From Adineta steineri (taxonomy: Eukaryota > Rotifera > Eurotatoria > Adinetida > Adinetidae): DNA of 64,000 bases. Position numbers and translations under genes: made by a program. A model generated the notes under the pieces. That model was not told the origin of the DNA. It searched no databases and saw only the letters and a list, made by a program, of their open reading frames with translations. Shown here piece by piece: positions 21,808-33,925 of the stretch (position 1 is the first letter of the stretch; each line of letters opens with the position of its first letter). The stretch spans positions 284,266 to 348,265 of the forward strand of contig CAJNOI010000083.1 in NCBI GenBank assembly GCA_905250115.1, read 5' to 3'.

Positions 21808-23511
21808 ATGGAAAATTATAAAATAGCAATTACAATTTTCTTATTATCATTTGGATGTTATTATTTATTAAAAACTAATAATGATCAGAGTATTATTATT
21901 ACAATAAATTATTTAAAAATATTCTATACATTAATTATAAGTATCGTATTAGGGTTATTATTTAAATTATTTAATAAATATTATAATAATAATAATAATA
22001 ATAAGATCGAATTGAAAACAAATATCGAAGATAAATATGTAAAACGTATAGAACGAATGATTAATAGATGGAGTGGTAATAAACAAGAAGTTAATCGAAC
22101 AAATTCACCTAATGTAATCATACTTAATCGAAATTCTACTACTGAAAATAATTCATCATATTATAATGAACCGGCAAAATCGATTCCAATCTTTGAAGAA
22201 TGTGATGTATTAGTTGTAGGTGGTGGACCATCTGGTATATCAGCTGCTTTAGCAGCTAAGCGAGCTGGTGCTGATACTATTCTTTTAGAAAAATTTGGTT
22301 GTTTTGGAGGAGTTATTACAACAGTTGGAATGGAAACGATAGGATGGTATAGATATGAAGGTACAATAGAATCACAAGGAGGTATTGGTATTGAAATGGA
22401 AAAAATTGCAGAAAAAATGGGTGGAACTATTAAATGGCCATATAATGATAGTCAATGTTTAGATGCTGATTATTTTAAAATTGTTGCCGATCATCTTATA
22501 ACAGAAGCTGGTGTTCGACCTATTTTACATAGTGTAGCTGTTGAAGTTCTTCAAGAAAATAATCAAATTATTGGAGTTATTACAGAAAGTAAATCAGGTC
22601 GATTAGTAATACGAGCAAAACGAATTATTGATTGTACAGGAGATGCTGATATTGCACATTTAGCTGGTTGCAGTTATCATAAAACTCCTAAAGATGAAAT
22701 GTTAGGAGTCAGTACTATATTTTCTTGTTCAAATGTTGATAAACAACGATTTCTTAAATATACTGAAGATAATCCAGCTACATATGCTGATTGGGGAGGT
22801 TTTTGGACACAAGAAACATCTGGCAAAGAAAATCAATTACGAACACCATATTTAGATAAAGAATTTCGAAAAGCAGTAGAACTTGGTATTATTCCAAAAA
22901 CATCAAGTATTGGTGGATCATGGTCATCATTAAGTGATGCTGGTGAAGCTACTAATCTTAATTTAGTTTATATGACTAATTATGATTGTACAAATGTTCG
23001 AGATTTAACAAAAGCTGAAATGGAAGGAAGACAAGAAACATTAAATGCAATACTTGCATTAAAACATATTGTTCCTGGTTTTGAAAAAGTTAAATTAAGA
23101 AATTTTGGTATGACACTTGGTTGTCGAGATTCAAGAAAAATTATTGGACGTTATAATTTAACTGAATATGATGTTAAAAATCAAGCAAAATTTGATGATA
23201 GTATTGGAATATTTCCAGAATTTATTGATGGATATAATATTATTATTCTTCCAACAACAGGACGTTATTTTGAAGTACCATATGGTTGTTTATTACCATT
23301 AGAAATAGATAATTTATTAGTTGCTGGACGATGTGTTGCTGGTGATAAAATATCTCATGCAGCAATGAGAAATATGGCTGCTTGTACGGTTACAGGACAA
23401 GGTGCAGGTGTTGCTGCAGCAATATCAATAAAACATAATGTAACAACAAGTCAAGTTGATATTAATTTAGTTCAAGCGGAATTAATTCGACAAGGTGTTA
23501 GATTACATTGA
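21808..23511 (+). CDS. Membrane-anchored FAD-dependent oxidoreductase (FAD_oxidored type)
   Basis: A single exon coding 567 residues from an ATG. The first 60 residues contain two hydrophobic helices (KIAITIFLLSFGCYYLL and FYTLIISIVLGLLFKLF), so the enzyme is probably tethered to a membrane. The catalytic part begins with the dinucleotide-binding motif CDVLVVGGGPSGISAALAAK (about residue 130), followed by LLEKFGCFGGV. Near the C-terminus LLVAGRCVAGDKISHAAMRN and the GQGAG turn complete the FAD site. This layout is that of the bacterial FAD_oxidored family, whose members oxidise diverse substrates; the substrate here is unknown. No intron is visible, in contrast to most neighbours, which fits acquisition from bacteria, though codon use is as AT-rich as that of the surroundings. 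An upstream 5' untranslated exon is possible (TTTATAG just before the start). Confidence 0.85.
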   Translation: MENYKIAITIFLLSFGCYYLLKTNNDQSIIITINYLKIFYTLIISIVLGLLFKLFNKYYNNNNNNKIELKTNIEDKYVKRIERMINRWSGNKQEVNRTNSPNVIILNRNSTTENNSSYYNEPAKSIPIFEECDVLVVGGGPSGISAALAAKRAGADTILLEKFGCFGGVITTVGMETIGWYRYEGTIESQGGIGIEMEKIAEKMGGTIKWPYNDSQCLDADYFKIVADHLITEAGVRPILHSVAVEVLQENNQIIGVITESKSGRLVIRAKRIIDCTGDADIAHLAGCSYHKTPKDEMLGVSTIFSCSNVDKQRFLKYTEDNPATYADWGGFWTQETSGKENQLRTPYLDKEFRKAVELGIIPKTSSIGGSWSSLSDAGEATNLNLVYMTNYDCTNVRDLTKAEMEGRQETLNAILALKHIVPGFEKVKLRNFGMTLGCRDSRKIIGRYNLTEYDVKNQAKFDDSIGIFPEFIDGYNIIILPTTGRYFEVPYGCLLPLEIDNLLVAGRCVAGDKISHAAMRNMAACTVTGQGAGVAAAISIKHNVTTSQVDINLVQAELIRQGVRLH

Positions 23512-23884
23512 AAAACAAAATTATCAATACGATTTATTTTATCTAGAAAATGTTTGTTATATGTTTAATAATATCAGTAAAATAAATTATTTATTCTAAA
23601 GTCTATATAAAAAGATTTCTCTAATAAATTCAAAAAAAAATAATACCTAAATTTTCATATATCACCCAAATATATATCAGACACTCTCGACATCTATATT
23701 AGGTAACAATGTTTTGCTACATTATTGGTTTCTTTTCCGTCACACATCAATCCATGTGTGTAAGAGTCACAGTTCATTGGGTATGGTTTCAAATAATTAT
23801 ATAGCGAGTATTATCTATTTAAAACGAAAGACGATTGATAATTTCATACATAATTTTATTGTTACATTTTAGTTCAAGCTGAAT
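23512..23884. other. Short intergenic spacer
   Basis: 373 bp between two genes on the same strand. No repeat or signal recognised, apart from AATAAATTATT-type A/T runs after the FAD gene that could serve as a polyadenylation signal. Confidence 0.4.
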
Positions 23885-26800
23885 ATGTCATTAAATATCA
23901 ATTTTGATCATAATTGGAGTTATTATCATCAACCAATCATTGCTAATGATGATATAGCTAATTCAACTGTAACAGATATAGTGGATAATTTTAATTGGTC
24001 TCCAGTAGAATTGCCACATATATCTCGTACTAAAAGTGAAACGACGTTTACTAATAAATCTGAGAAATGGTGGTATCGAAAATATTTTCAATGCATATTA
24101 TCAGATTCACAATTAGAACAATCTGTCAGTCTAACATTCAAATCACCCGATAATAATCATCGTATCTCACCAGCTATCTCTTCCGTCATTTGGCTTGATG
24201 CAGTTAATATATTCTCTGGTGTACTACAAACACCTCAAACATCGATAGATTTGCCAAAGACATTACTGTATTCATCTGATATGGAAAATCGTAATTACCA
24301 ACATACATTGATAGTATGTAGTATGGATGCATGTCTTTCGTTTAGTGCTTCGCTGATACTACCGCATGATGCTATCATTAGTATTAAAGACATTCATGAC
24401 AATGCAACTATAAGACGTACCAGCGATTTCAGTCAGAAACATGATAATATTTACAATTACGTTGCTTCTTTTGATGATGTCAACAAACATAATACCAATA
24501 CTTCAGATTCAAAACGAGTATCATTACCAACATACGACAAACAAGAATCTTTTGATACTGTCACTGAGAAAATAATTAATGAAGAAAATAATCAAATTGC
24601 TGATGTGAATCGCACTAAGGTTCCTCTTCTTACTATTGTCATGTTAATTGTTGGCTCAAGGAGCGACATCGAACCTATTATTGCGTAACTAGTATTATAT
24701 CATGAATCTGACAGTCGTTTAATGTACTATTTTTGTTTCAGTTATGGTAAAGCTCTTCGTGCCGTTGGTCATCGTGTCCGATTAGCTACCCATGAAAAAT
24801 TTCGAAAGTTTGTTAGAGATAATGATCTTGAATATTTTCCTTTGGCTGGTGATCCAGATGAGATTATGTCATTTATGGTAAATAATTCTGGTATAGTTCC
24901 ATCGATTAGTAGTATTTTAAAAGGCAATCTATTTCGAAGACGTCGTTTATTTTTCGATATTCTCAAATCAACATGGTTAGCTTGTACGAATAATGATGAT
25001 GAGACTGATGCTTCATTTCAAGCTGAAGTAATCATTGCTAATCCAATCTCATATGGACATATACATTGTGCGCAAAAACTTGGTATTCCATTGCATATGG
25101 TATTTACTATGCCCTACTCACCGACAATTGCTTTTCCACATCCACTAGCCAATATTGATTATTCGACAGCATCGAATGAGCGAATAAATGTATTTTCCTA
25201 TAGTTCAGTTGAAACATTGGTAAGTATATTTTTTCCCCATATATATATATTTAATTCCATAATCTTGAATAGATGTGGTTAGGTATTGGTGATCTTATTA
25301 ATAAATTTCGTCGCACTATTCTTGATCTACCCTCATTAAATATATCTCAAGTTAGATCAATGATGGTTGATGAGAAAGTACCTTACACATATTGTTGGTC
25401 ACCTTCACTGGTTCCTAAACCTTCAGATTGGCCATTTTATATTGATGTCTCAGGATATTTCTTTTTGAATCTTGGAAGAAATTACACAACACCACCCGAT
25501 GATCTATTAGCATTTCTTGGTCTTCAATCTAATTTAAATAATCATATAGATGAAACATCACTACCAATCTTTATTGGTTTTGGTTTAATTATCGATCATG
25601 ATTCACATCGTCTTCTTGACATTATACTTAAATCTTTGATGCAAACTGGTTATAGAGCATTACTTTCTGGTTTTGATATAGATTCTAATCAGTTACCTAA
25701 AAATATATTTAAAATTGACGATATTCCACACGATTGGCTCTTTCAATATGGTGAGTTAAATTTATAAAACTTTATTGTTTAACTAAGATTCATGAAATAC
25801 TCCGAAAAGGTTATGAAATATAATCCTTCTCATTTTCATATTTTGCTGTATATGACTTATTTATTCTTTGATAATCTTGTGATAGTGTCAGCAGTATGTC
25901 ATCATGGTGGAGCAGGTACAACAGCAGCTGCTCTTCGTGCTGGTAAACCATGTATCACTATTCCTTTTTTCGGTGATCAATTCTTTTGGGGCCATATTGT
26001 TGAGAAAAGTGGTGCTGGTCCTCCACCACTACCTGGAAAAGATATAACTGTCGAAAAATTAGTAGAAGCATTTGAATATGTTCATAAACCAACAACACAA
26101 ATTGCCGCTAAACGTCTTCAAGAAGCTATATTGTTGGAAGATGGGTGTAAAGCAGCAGTACATTCCTTTCATGCTAATCTTCCTATATCACAAATGCAGA
26201 GTGATCTAGAATCAACCTATGCTGCTTGTTTTCGTTTGGATGAATTCAATCTACAAGTATCTTATCCAGTTGCTGAAGTACTTCTGTCAGCAGGTGTTGT
26301 TGATGAATCACAATTTCGTTATCATTCTACTCGAGAATGGAAACTGACCCATCACAACAATACAAGGTAGGACTGCTGTCGTTAATACTGATATATTATC
26401 TTTCTGTGAGTTAACAAATCATTGTCAACTGTTTTGAGCTATGAGGATTAATGGTACTTCATTCAGAGTTTTTCTCGTCTTATCTAATGTCACACAGTAA
26501 TCATTTCTTTTAATTTGAAGCACATCGAACGTTCATGAGCGCCCATCTGTTGATGATTTTCATTTATCCACAGCGACTAGTAAATGTTCACCATGTTGTA
26601 ATTCGAAGAATGATGCACAAGATGTTAATGGTAATCGTAAATCTTCAGGTAGCGTAGTAGGAAGTTTGATCGCTGATGTCAATAGTACAATGAAGCCCAT
26701 CATAAATGTACTTCTTTCAATGACTGAACTAGATCAAAGTAAATGCAGAAATACGAAGAAAGATTTAAACAAAGCAATTACCTCAGACAAACGTAATAGT

Positions 26801-27043
26801 ATTTCAAGGTCGTTATCAACTAACAATGAAGATCTGAAACTTTATAATTTTGATGAAATTTCAATACTTGCTCATGATGCAGCAAATATATCAGGTTTTA
26901 CTCCAGAAGTGTGCCAAAATATTTTACTTCAATTTATGACACTCAAAAATCAACTGGTACAAACACCAAAATTTTCGCTTCCAAAGCACCATAGATCACA
27001 GCTTTATACCCTTGGACGAAGTCAGTCGTTTGATGATTTTTAA
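23885..27043 (+). CDS. Sterol 3-beta-glucosyltransferase-like (GT1) enzyme with N-terminal beta-domain
   Basis: Five exons: 23885-24684, 24742-25219, 25273-25750, 25886-26366, 26521-27043 (introns 57, 53, 135, 154 bp); 919 residues in frame. Residues about 30-160 (WSPVELPHISR, EKWWYRKYFQC, VIWLDAVNIFSG) resemble a beta-sandwich sugar-binding domain of glycoside-hydrolase family 2 type. The GT-B fold follows: VGSRSDIEPIIAYGKALRAV (normally GSRGDVQP), YFPLAGDPDE, then the donor-site signature CHHGGAGTTAAALRAGKP and PFFGDQFFWG, diagnostic of the UGT80/Atg26 group that glucosylates sterols with UDP-glucose. In the first motif the usual Gly of SRGD is Ser. The last 200 residues are polar and unrecognised. 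Such enzymes are common in fungi, plants and bacteria and rarer in animals, so transfer is possible. Confidence 0.85.
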
Positions 27044-27248
27044 ATTTTTCTGTTTAACTGTTAAACTTTTATATTATGTTGTTATATTCAAGATAAAACT
27101 CTCATCTAGATAAGATTCTTATGTTTCATTCGAATTCACTCACATACGAAAATCATCATTTATCAATAAATAAATTTAATTACATGTACAATAAAGTGGC
27201 AACATGAATTTCATAAATTCTCATGTTAAACATGGTTCTTAAAATATT

Positions 27249-28066
27249 TTAATCAGACAGTTGTTCTATAGAGGATAATATTTCAAAACGATTCGATTGA
27301 CTTGAACCGTTTCCATCGATATTTAAGAAAGATTTGTTTAAAATAATGTCCTCGTCCATACGATTACGTTTTGATGATCGCTTCGATACTGATTTCAATG
27401 GATTATTAGTAGAATCTATATTTATATGTTGCGGTATTTTCAAGGGTACTTTGAAAACTTCCTCGTTCGATATTGAGTTAGTCGTGTGCCAGACAATAAT
27501 CCGTCCCAAATCTTGTCGAGCAAATATACATCGAAATTTAATTGGTTTCGGCTCGTTCATCAAAGAATCGAAATTGTACCAAGTATTTTTATACTTTTTA
27601 ATACACCATATATGTTCACTATTAAAAACTATTACTGCCATAATATTATCACATGAATCTTCGCTAAAGCTTGAAAATAATCAACAAGAACGAGTAATTA
27701 TTGATATTCTTACCTGAAAGTAGGAGGATGATCTGGAGGATAATATGAACTTTGTATATGAAATTTTCTTAAAATAAAACTGATGATATTATCGTTGGAA
27801 TCGATGAAGAAGAATTTTTGGCTTCCTTCACAATGCTTTTGCATGTCAAATTCATCACAATAGCCAATGAATCTAAACATAAAATATTATAGATGAATTA
27901 AAAATTATAAATGATTATACTTTTTCCAGGAGAGAGCGGATCTTCCGAGAGCATTGTTGATAGCATGCAATCTACATGTATTACTTGTGTTTTGCTTTTC
28001 AAAGAAAAGTAATTTGTTCTTTTTCACTTTCATGTTATTCTTATGATTTTTTGTACTCTCAGCCAT
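27249..28066 (-). CDS. Josephin-domain deubiquitinase
   Basis: Three exons on the minus strand: 27921-28066, 27714-27872, 27249-27663 (introns 48 and 50 bp); 239 residues from ATG to stop. The first exon gives FEKQNTSNTCRLHAINNALG, the Josephin N-terminal motif in which the Cys is the catalytic nucleophile and the following HAxNN is conserved. The last exon supplies the His (SEHIWCIKKYKNTWYNFDSL; H of SEH) and the acidic residue (NFDSL), completing the Cys-His-Asp/Asn triad of ataxin-3/JOSD enzymes, which cut ubiquitin chains. No ubiquitin-interacting motif is seen; the 90-residue tail is Ser/Asn/Lys-rich with a basic cluster (KRSSKRNR) that could be a nuclear signal. It converges on the glucosyltransferase gene, with about 200 bp between the stops. 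Confidence 0.85.
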
Positions 28067-29718
28067 TTTCTTGAAGATAGTTTCTTAAATCTAAAAATAA
28101 AATCAATTTATAACCTGATTACAGTGTAACTATGATGGTAATGTGGTTTGTAATTGCGAAAATCTATCATATGATTACTTGCAACTGCATCGTCGACTTT
28201 CGTAATTACATTGATATGATGTCATTAGGATGAAAATACCGTAATTAAGGATTAGGAATATTAATTTTGTTACATTATGAATCGATCATCATCGAATACA
28301 AAAGAACTTTTATATTACGAGAAAATGATAGAAAAAAAAAGTATATAAAAGTTTTACTTCTTCTATGCTTGTTATTCTTATTTGAATAGTTTTATAGAAG
28401 AAAAAAAAATGAATGAGTCATAGATATTGCGCAAATCTATGAAATAACTAGCACGTCATTTTCATACATCGATTGATAGAGTAGATAGACACATGCTGTA
28501 TCCAACAGAGATTTTCTTAAATGCTAATCAAATTTTCGAACAATAAGGCTGATGTGTTAATTCTGTTTCTCTTGTTTGTCTCTTGTCTAAAGATTTCAAA
28601 TAAACTAGTTCGATCTTAATTATATTTTTATATATAAAAAGAAGGTAACATATTTGCGTAAACGTTAGAATGATGTAGATAAGAAAAAAAAGAAATTTGA
28701 CACATTGAAAACATTCAACCATTGATTTCACCTTTACATACGAAGCAATACGTTCAAATTATTTCTCAAAGGAGGAGTGATCATATTACGTTGGAAGAAA
28801 CTTTTATTTAAAAAATTACAAATTGTTGAATTTTTCAGCGTATTTTCTTAGTTTTGTATTACTTCTAATCGTACTTTAACTAAAAATAAAATTAATATTA
28901 GATCAACAACAATTATACATAATTTAACTCTAGTAAGAAAAAACACGTTTTTGTTAAAAATTTTCTTTTGATGATAGAAATCATCAGTATGTCGGCAGAT
29001 ATTTTTCACAGTAGATAAAAAAAACTATAAAAATAAGATTCAAATTGATTTATTTTAATTAACATATATCCAGTCTCTGAATCAATTGCTGAACACAAAT
29101 CATGTTTATTACATAAAAACTATCAATAGTATTCTTTTTAATGGTTGAGTTATCTACATTCGATAGTTTATCTTTTCTAATAAAAAATAAATGAAATTCT
29201 ATTATAAAGAGTAGTGCATCTTCATACATTTAACAAAACAAGTCAGTTAAAAGAGAATTTATTTAGACATTCTATTTCAGCCGTGTGTTATAACTATTAT
29301 TCTTTTTCTTTCTATACTTCTTCGACATTTATTCTTTCTTTCTCTTCTATTTATATGTTATATATACATTTGTTAAAGATACGAACTGATGAATATATAT
29401 TACCTCGAGAACGAGGACAAATCATAAGAAAGAATACACATATTTTTATGAAAATAAGCAGCTGACTTTAACTTAGGATTTAATCTTCATTCGAAATATA
29501 TAATATTTTTTTTATAAAGTATCGTAGGCAAACAAAACACATATGTCGATACTTGTCCCCTACGGCATTAAAAAGGTGAAATAATATACATCGCAAACAC
29601 AACTCTCATTGCATAAGCTGAAGAAATAAAAATATTTACCACTTATTTAAGACAATTTATTGTATTGAAAAGACATCATCTTTATTCATTTCTTTTTTTT
29701 TCTTGATTTTCAATAGAT
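28067..29718. other. Intergenic region
   Basis: AT-rich DNA between divergent genes (Josephin on -, amidohydrolase on +). No element, RNA gene or conserved motif recognised; the short ORFs present have no protein-like features. Confidence 0.5.
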
Positions 29719-31396
29719 ATGATTATGTGGAAACGATTTTTTGTTTTGATACTACCAATTCTTGTTTATTCAAATGAAATTCACTATAAACAAGTAAGTC
29801 GAAATCAACGTTTTCTTTTTGTCATCAAATTTGTTTTTTTAGTACCATCAACAATCAAATAATGGTTCTCGACAGCATCCACCATCACCATTTGATAAAT
29901 CTTATCAGATGATTGTTCTTACTGGTGGAAAAGTCTATGGTATTTCGGATTCAACTCGAGAACATGTTAACAAACCACAAAACATGGATATCGTTATTGC
30001 AGCAGAAAAAATATTCGCTTTGATAAATCCATCGAAAACAGCTTCGTTTGTTAACTCTATGAAAGATCAAGGCTTAACAGTTTTATCAATCTCTGTTGAA
30101 AATCAGGTGGTTATGCCCGGGTTGATTGATACTCATGTTCATGCTATTGGAGGTGGAGGTGAACAAGGTAGATTTAAATCCTATCTACAGCAACATATAT
30201 CATGTGTTTAATTCTTTTATTGTAGGTCCTTATTCACGAACGGCTGAAAGTCGTTTATCTCGATTAATTGATGGCGGACTTACATCGGTAGTTGGTTTAC
30301 TTGGAACTGATGGATTAACTAGAAGGTTAGTCACATTTTCTCTGTCTTCTTTAAAACCTTTTTGAAGCTGTGCGTATTTATCTGATGTGTATTTATGTAT
30401 TCTTTCTTGTTTTAGTCTTTCAGCTTTGTTACAAAAAATGAAAGTAAGTCATTTCAATTTAATATTAATTTTAAGTTATTCGATATATTTAATTTTAGGG
30501 TTTAGAGCATGATGGTTTGTCCACTTGGATGTGGGTGGGTAGTTATCGAATTCCAATTGTTACTTTAACTAGCTCATTACAACAAGATCTAGTCTTTATT
30601 GATAAAGTTTTGGGTGCAGGTGAACTTGCATTGAGTGATCATCGTTCGAGTTGGCCATCGAAATCTGAACTCATTCAACTAATTAGTGATGTACGAGTTG
30701 GTGGAATGCTCAGTGGAAAACCAGGTATTATTCATTTTCATATGGGTTCAAGTCCAGAAAAACTTGATTTACTTTGGCAAATTTTGAACGAAACAACAAT
30801 TCCTATTCGTCACATATATCCAACTCATATTTCATCGAGAGGAGATGCATTACTTGATGAAGCTGAAAAATGGATCAAAGCTGGTGGTGTATGTGATTTT
30901 ACAGCTGATATTCCAGATTTGAATGAAACAGATACGATGAATGCATTAAATAAATTCAGAAACAAAAATCTACCATTGAAACAAATTACTGTATCAAGTG
31001 ATGCTTACGGGTATGAATTCTCTCAAGCTTTGAAATCTTTTTTTAATATAGTAAAGAAAATAAATTGATAATTTTCATTATAGATCCATTCCTGAATATG
31101 ATGCATCTGGTCAATTGATTTCGTATGATATGGCACCACCTGATTTAGCATTGAAAACAATTCAAGCGCTAGTTTTGAAATATGCCTGGCCTTTGGAAGA
31201 AGCTATACAATTTTCGACAGTGAATCCAGCCGTATATCTTAATTTGGATCGAAAAGGTTTTCTGATTGAAAACTACGATGCTGATATTCTTGTTCTCAAT
31301 CAAACCGATTTAAAACCATTGTATGTCTTCGGTAAAGGACAAATCTTAAAAACACCTACATGGACTAAACATGATATGTTTGAACCCATGGATTAA
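29719..31396 (+). CDS. Secreted isoaspartyl dipeptidase-like amidohydrolase (IadA type)
   Basis: Six exons: 29719-29793, 29843-30167, 30226-30325, 30416-30443 (28 bp), 30499-31010, 31084-31396; 450 residues in frame. Exon 1 encodes almost exactly a signal peptide (FFVLILPILVYS), so the enzyme is secreted or lysosomal. The rest matches bacterial beta-aspartyl dipeptidase: PGLIDTHVHAIGGGGEQG (metal ligands HxH), TSVVGLLGTDGLTR, VLGAGELALSDHRSS, GIIHFHMGSS and IYPTHISS (His ligands) and VSSDAYG (Asp). The enzyme cleaves dipeptides with an isoaspartyl bond, which arises by protein ageing. Where the E. coli enzyme has a carboxylated metal-bridging Lys (GVKCAISDHR), this one has Glu, a change I believe occurs in other homologues. 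The bacterial family, the presence of introns and the added signal exon suggest an old transfer that has been naturalised. Confidence 0.88.
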
Positions 31397-31713
31397 TCAT
31401 ACTTAAAAGTACTTTTTTAAAATGTGAATATCGATGAAAACGAATCTAAGAAAATTCACAAGTTTTATTATATTTGTCTTAGATAATAATAAATTCATTT
31501 TTTCTAAGCAATTAAACATGAGATCTTCCTCAGAGGCAAAGATTAGTATACTGTCTATTCATTTATTGTGTCGTGTCACTCGAAAGTGCTTTCCAATATA
31601 GAGCAAAGTCACGTTGTTGTTATTGTTTAAAATGTTACATTCTATGATGATTTATAAGAAAAAAATACGCACAAATACAAAAAAAATCATAAAAAGTCTG
31701 CATCAAAATTAAA
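31397..31713. other. Spacer between convergent genes
   Basis: 317 bp with A-rich runs; only 3' untranslated sequence of the two converging genes is expected. Confidence 0.45.
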
Positions 31714-32442
31714 CTACCAAATATAAGGAAATAAAATGTTTGGAACATTGTGTTCATATTTTTTCCATTCATCACCATATCTTTCACTACAATAGTTTGC
31801 TATATCTGGTACACCTTGCTTTGTAAAGTACCATAGATGCCATGAAAGTTGAAGAGCAGCTAACCAATAATTTCCACTTGTTAATGCTAATCCAGTACGC
31901 CATAATGTATATCCTCCATAATTAATATGACGTGCAAGAGAAAAAAGACCACCAGTATAAAGTTTTCCTTTATTTGCTGGATTATCCTTGAATCGTTTAC
32001 GTTGAAGTTCAGATATTAATTCAGTAAAAATACCAACAGTAAATAATGAAATACCAATATATTGTAGACTACCCAATTCATCTGAAGGACCATAAATAAT
32101 CGATGATAATGAAGAGAAAGAATTGCTTATTGTATTGTAAAGACATATTCCTACTACAGCTGAATTAATCATTCTAGTTTCTAAAATATAAGTCATATTG
32201 ATAATTTGTTTAACAGCACAACCTGCAGCCATTGCAACTAATACTGCGCCTTTGGGTCCAGCAGGAACTGTGGTAATACCAGCTTTGGACAATATTTGAT
32301 GACCAAAACCATTAAAAATTAAAATAGATTGAAGATAAGGATCAATAGCACGAAGAATTGTAAAAACAAGACGAGGAAAAGGACTAGAATCTTTGTTCGA
32401 ACGATCAAAATATTCTTGTGCTGCTTTTGAATGATTTGGCAT
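31714..32442 (-). CDS. Multipass membrane enzyme, ICMT / DUF1295 steroid-reductase-like
   Basis: A single exon with an ATG start, 242 residues. Several hydrophobic segments (GAVLVAMAAGCAVKQIINM, MINSAVVGICLYN, LQYIGISLFTVGIFTELI, YWLAALQLSWHLWYF). The C-terminal half has the arrangement of isoprenylcysteine methyltransferase / DUF1295 proteins: a basic segment (LQRKRFKDNP), LYTGGLFSLARHINYGGYTL (G-L-F-x-x-x-R-H-x-N-Y motif for cofactor and lipid contact), and a final YGDEWKKYEHNVPNILFPYI. Relatives are SAM-dependent methyltransferases or NADPH-dependent double-bond reductases in the ER membrane; the motif alone does not decide which. No signal peptide. Confidence 0.7.
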   Translation of the reverse strand: MPNHSKAAQEYFDRSNKDSSPFPRLVFTILRAIDPYLQSILIFNGFGHQILSKAGITTVPAGPKGAVLVAMAAGCAVKQIINMTYILETRMINSAVVGICLYNTISNSFSSLSSIIYGPSDELGSLQYIGISLFTVGIFTELISELQRKRFKDNPANKGKLYTGGLFSLARHINYGGYTLWRTGLALTSGNYWLAALQLSWHLWYFTKQGVPDIANYCSERYGDEWKKYEHNVPNILFPYIW

Positions 32443-33640
32443 GATAGATAACAGTGAACAAGGTGATTTTTAATATGATATAATTATGATATTATAATTA
32501 ATATTGTGTTCTAATAGCAATAATGTTGATACTATATAACTTATTGTCTTCGTATCAGAATACTGAAAAGAAAAGAAAATATTATTTACTATTGTATATC
32601 AACATACATAAAACGCAAGAAAAAAGAATAGATAGAAGCAGGATTGGTTCTCACTGAATTTACGAGATCATCGATACGTTCATGAAAACAATAGCTGGCG
32701 CTAGATGCAAACGCGAAGTTTTTTTACATAATTTAACAGATCGAAAATTTTGTTTTTGCAAAATGCAATCTACTGGTATTTACTCGTTCACTTAATATCT
32801 TCTCGTCAGTAGATTTTGATACATTTGAATTAGAATTCCATTGAAACTATAGCTTTCTAGTGTTGCAATGCAATTAAGTGAATAACAAAGTCTTTTACAA
32901 GCAGTATTTCATATATTACATACATGCAAAACTGTAAGTTAAATAAATAAAAGTGATTTCTTTTTCTTTTTCATTATTCATGCCATAGTTTAGAGAACAA
33001 ATAAAATACTTTTACTATGAATGAGAGTTTTTTTTTCAAATGTTAAACAATCAATTGTAGAGAGAGGCAAAATAATATTTTGGATTTTCTTCAACGTGAA
33101 CAATCGAATATTAACATGAAAAATATGCAAAAAACGATCGATCGAGTTTAAAAGAGAATTAGATACTCATTTATGTGTCACATCTGGAAACTGTAGAGAA
33201 TATTCTTTTGATACTTTGATTAGAATTAAATATTTTTGTAAATGAATTACTACAAAATTGTTTGTTGTAGATTATGATAAATAAACTATAAAGTATTGAA
33301 AGCGCATGACATGATCTATTGAAAAAAAATAATAAGTTAGTAATAACAATAATAATAAATTGCTAAAAAACTACTTCATTATTACTTAAAATACAATCAT
33401 GATAATGCATTTATTTAGTAGCAATAAACGAAAGAAATGAGCATCACGAATTAATATTGACAATGATAGATGGACATTTGTTGTTATACTTTGTATAATG
33501 AAACTAGCAATTATTTGATAAATTTCAGCTGGATTATTTATTATGTAATAGATATAAAACAGAAAAATTTTATAAATTTGTTTCGATTTTTTTCATTACA
33601 CAATTTCGATTTTTTTCATCATATTTATCATAGTCATTAT
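32443..33640. other. Intergenic region
   Basis: AT-rich, with an AATAAT-type microsatellite near 33340-33360. No gene recognised. Confidence 0.5.
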
Positions 33641-33644
33641 TACA

Positions 33645-33925
33645 CAGGTTGAATAGTCCAGCACAGAAATGGCTGGTTTCGTGATACTCTAGAGATTTCA
33701 TGGAAGCAGTATTTCGGTGAATGGATCCGGTGATCAGATTTCTCCGGTTCTATTCGGAACTCACCGGAACCTATCAAAATTGGCAGCCAAATATGGCCGT
33801 CAGATCCTTGCACCGAATTTCTAGCTTTTTCCGACGAGTTCCGACCCAAAACTGTGAGTTTCATGGCGGTTTTTGCTGGAAATTCGCGAAATATTGCGTC
33901 AAGAATCATCTTCTTGAGTATATTC
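33645..33925 (+). repeat. Dispersed repeat, copy A
   Basis: A GC-richer block beginning CAGGTTGAATAGTCCAGCAC, continuing AATGGCTGGTTTCGTGATAC and ending GCGTCAAGAATCATC. A second, diverged copy lies at 34267-34441. Short ORFs on both strands here are shadows of the repeat. Confidence 0.65.
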
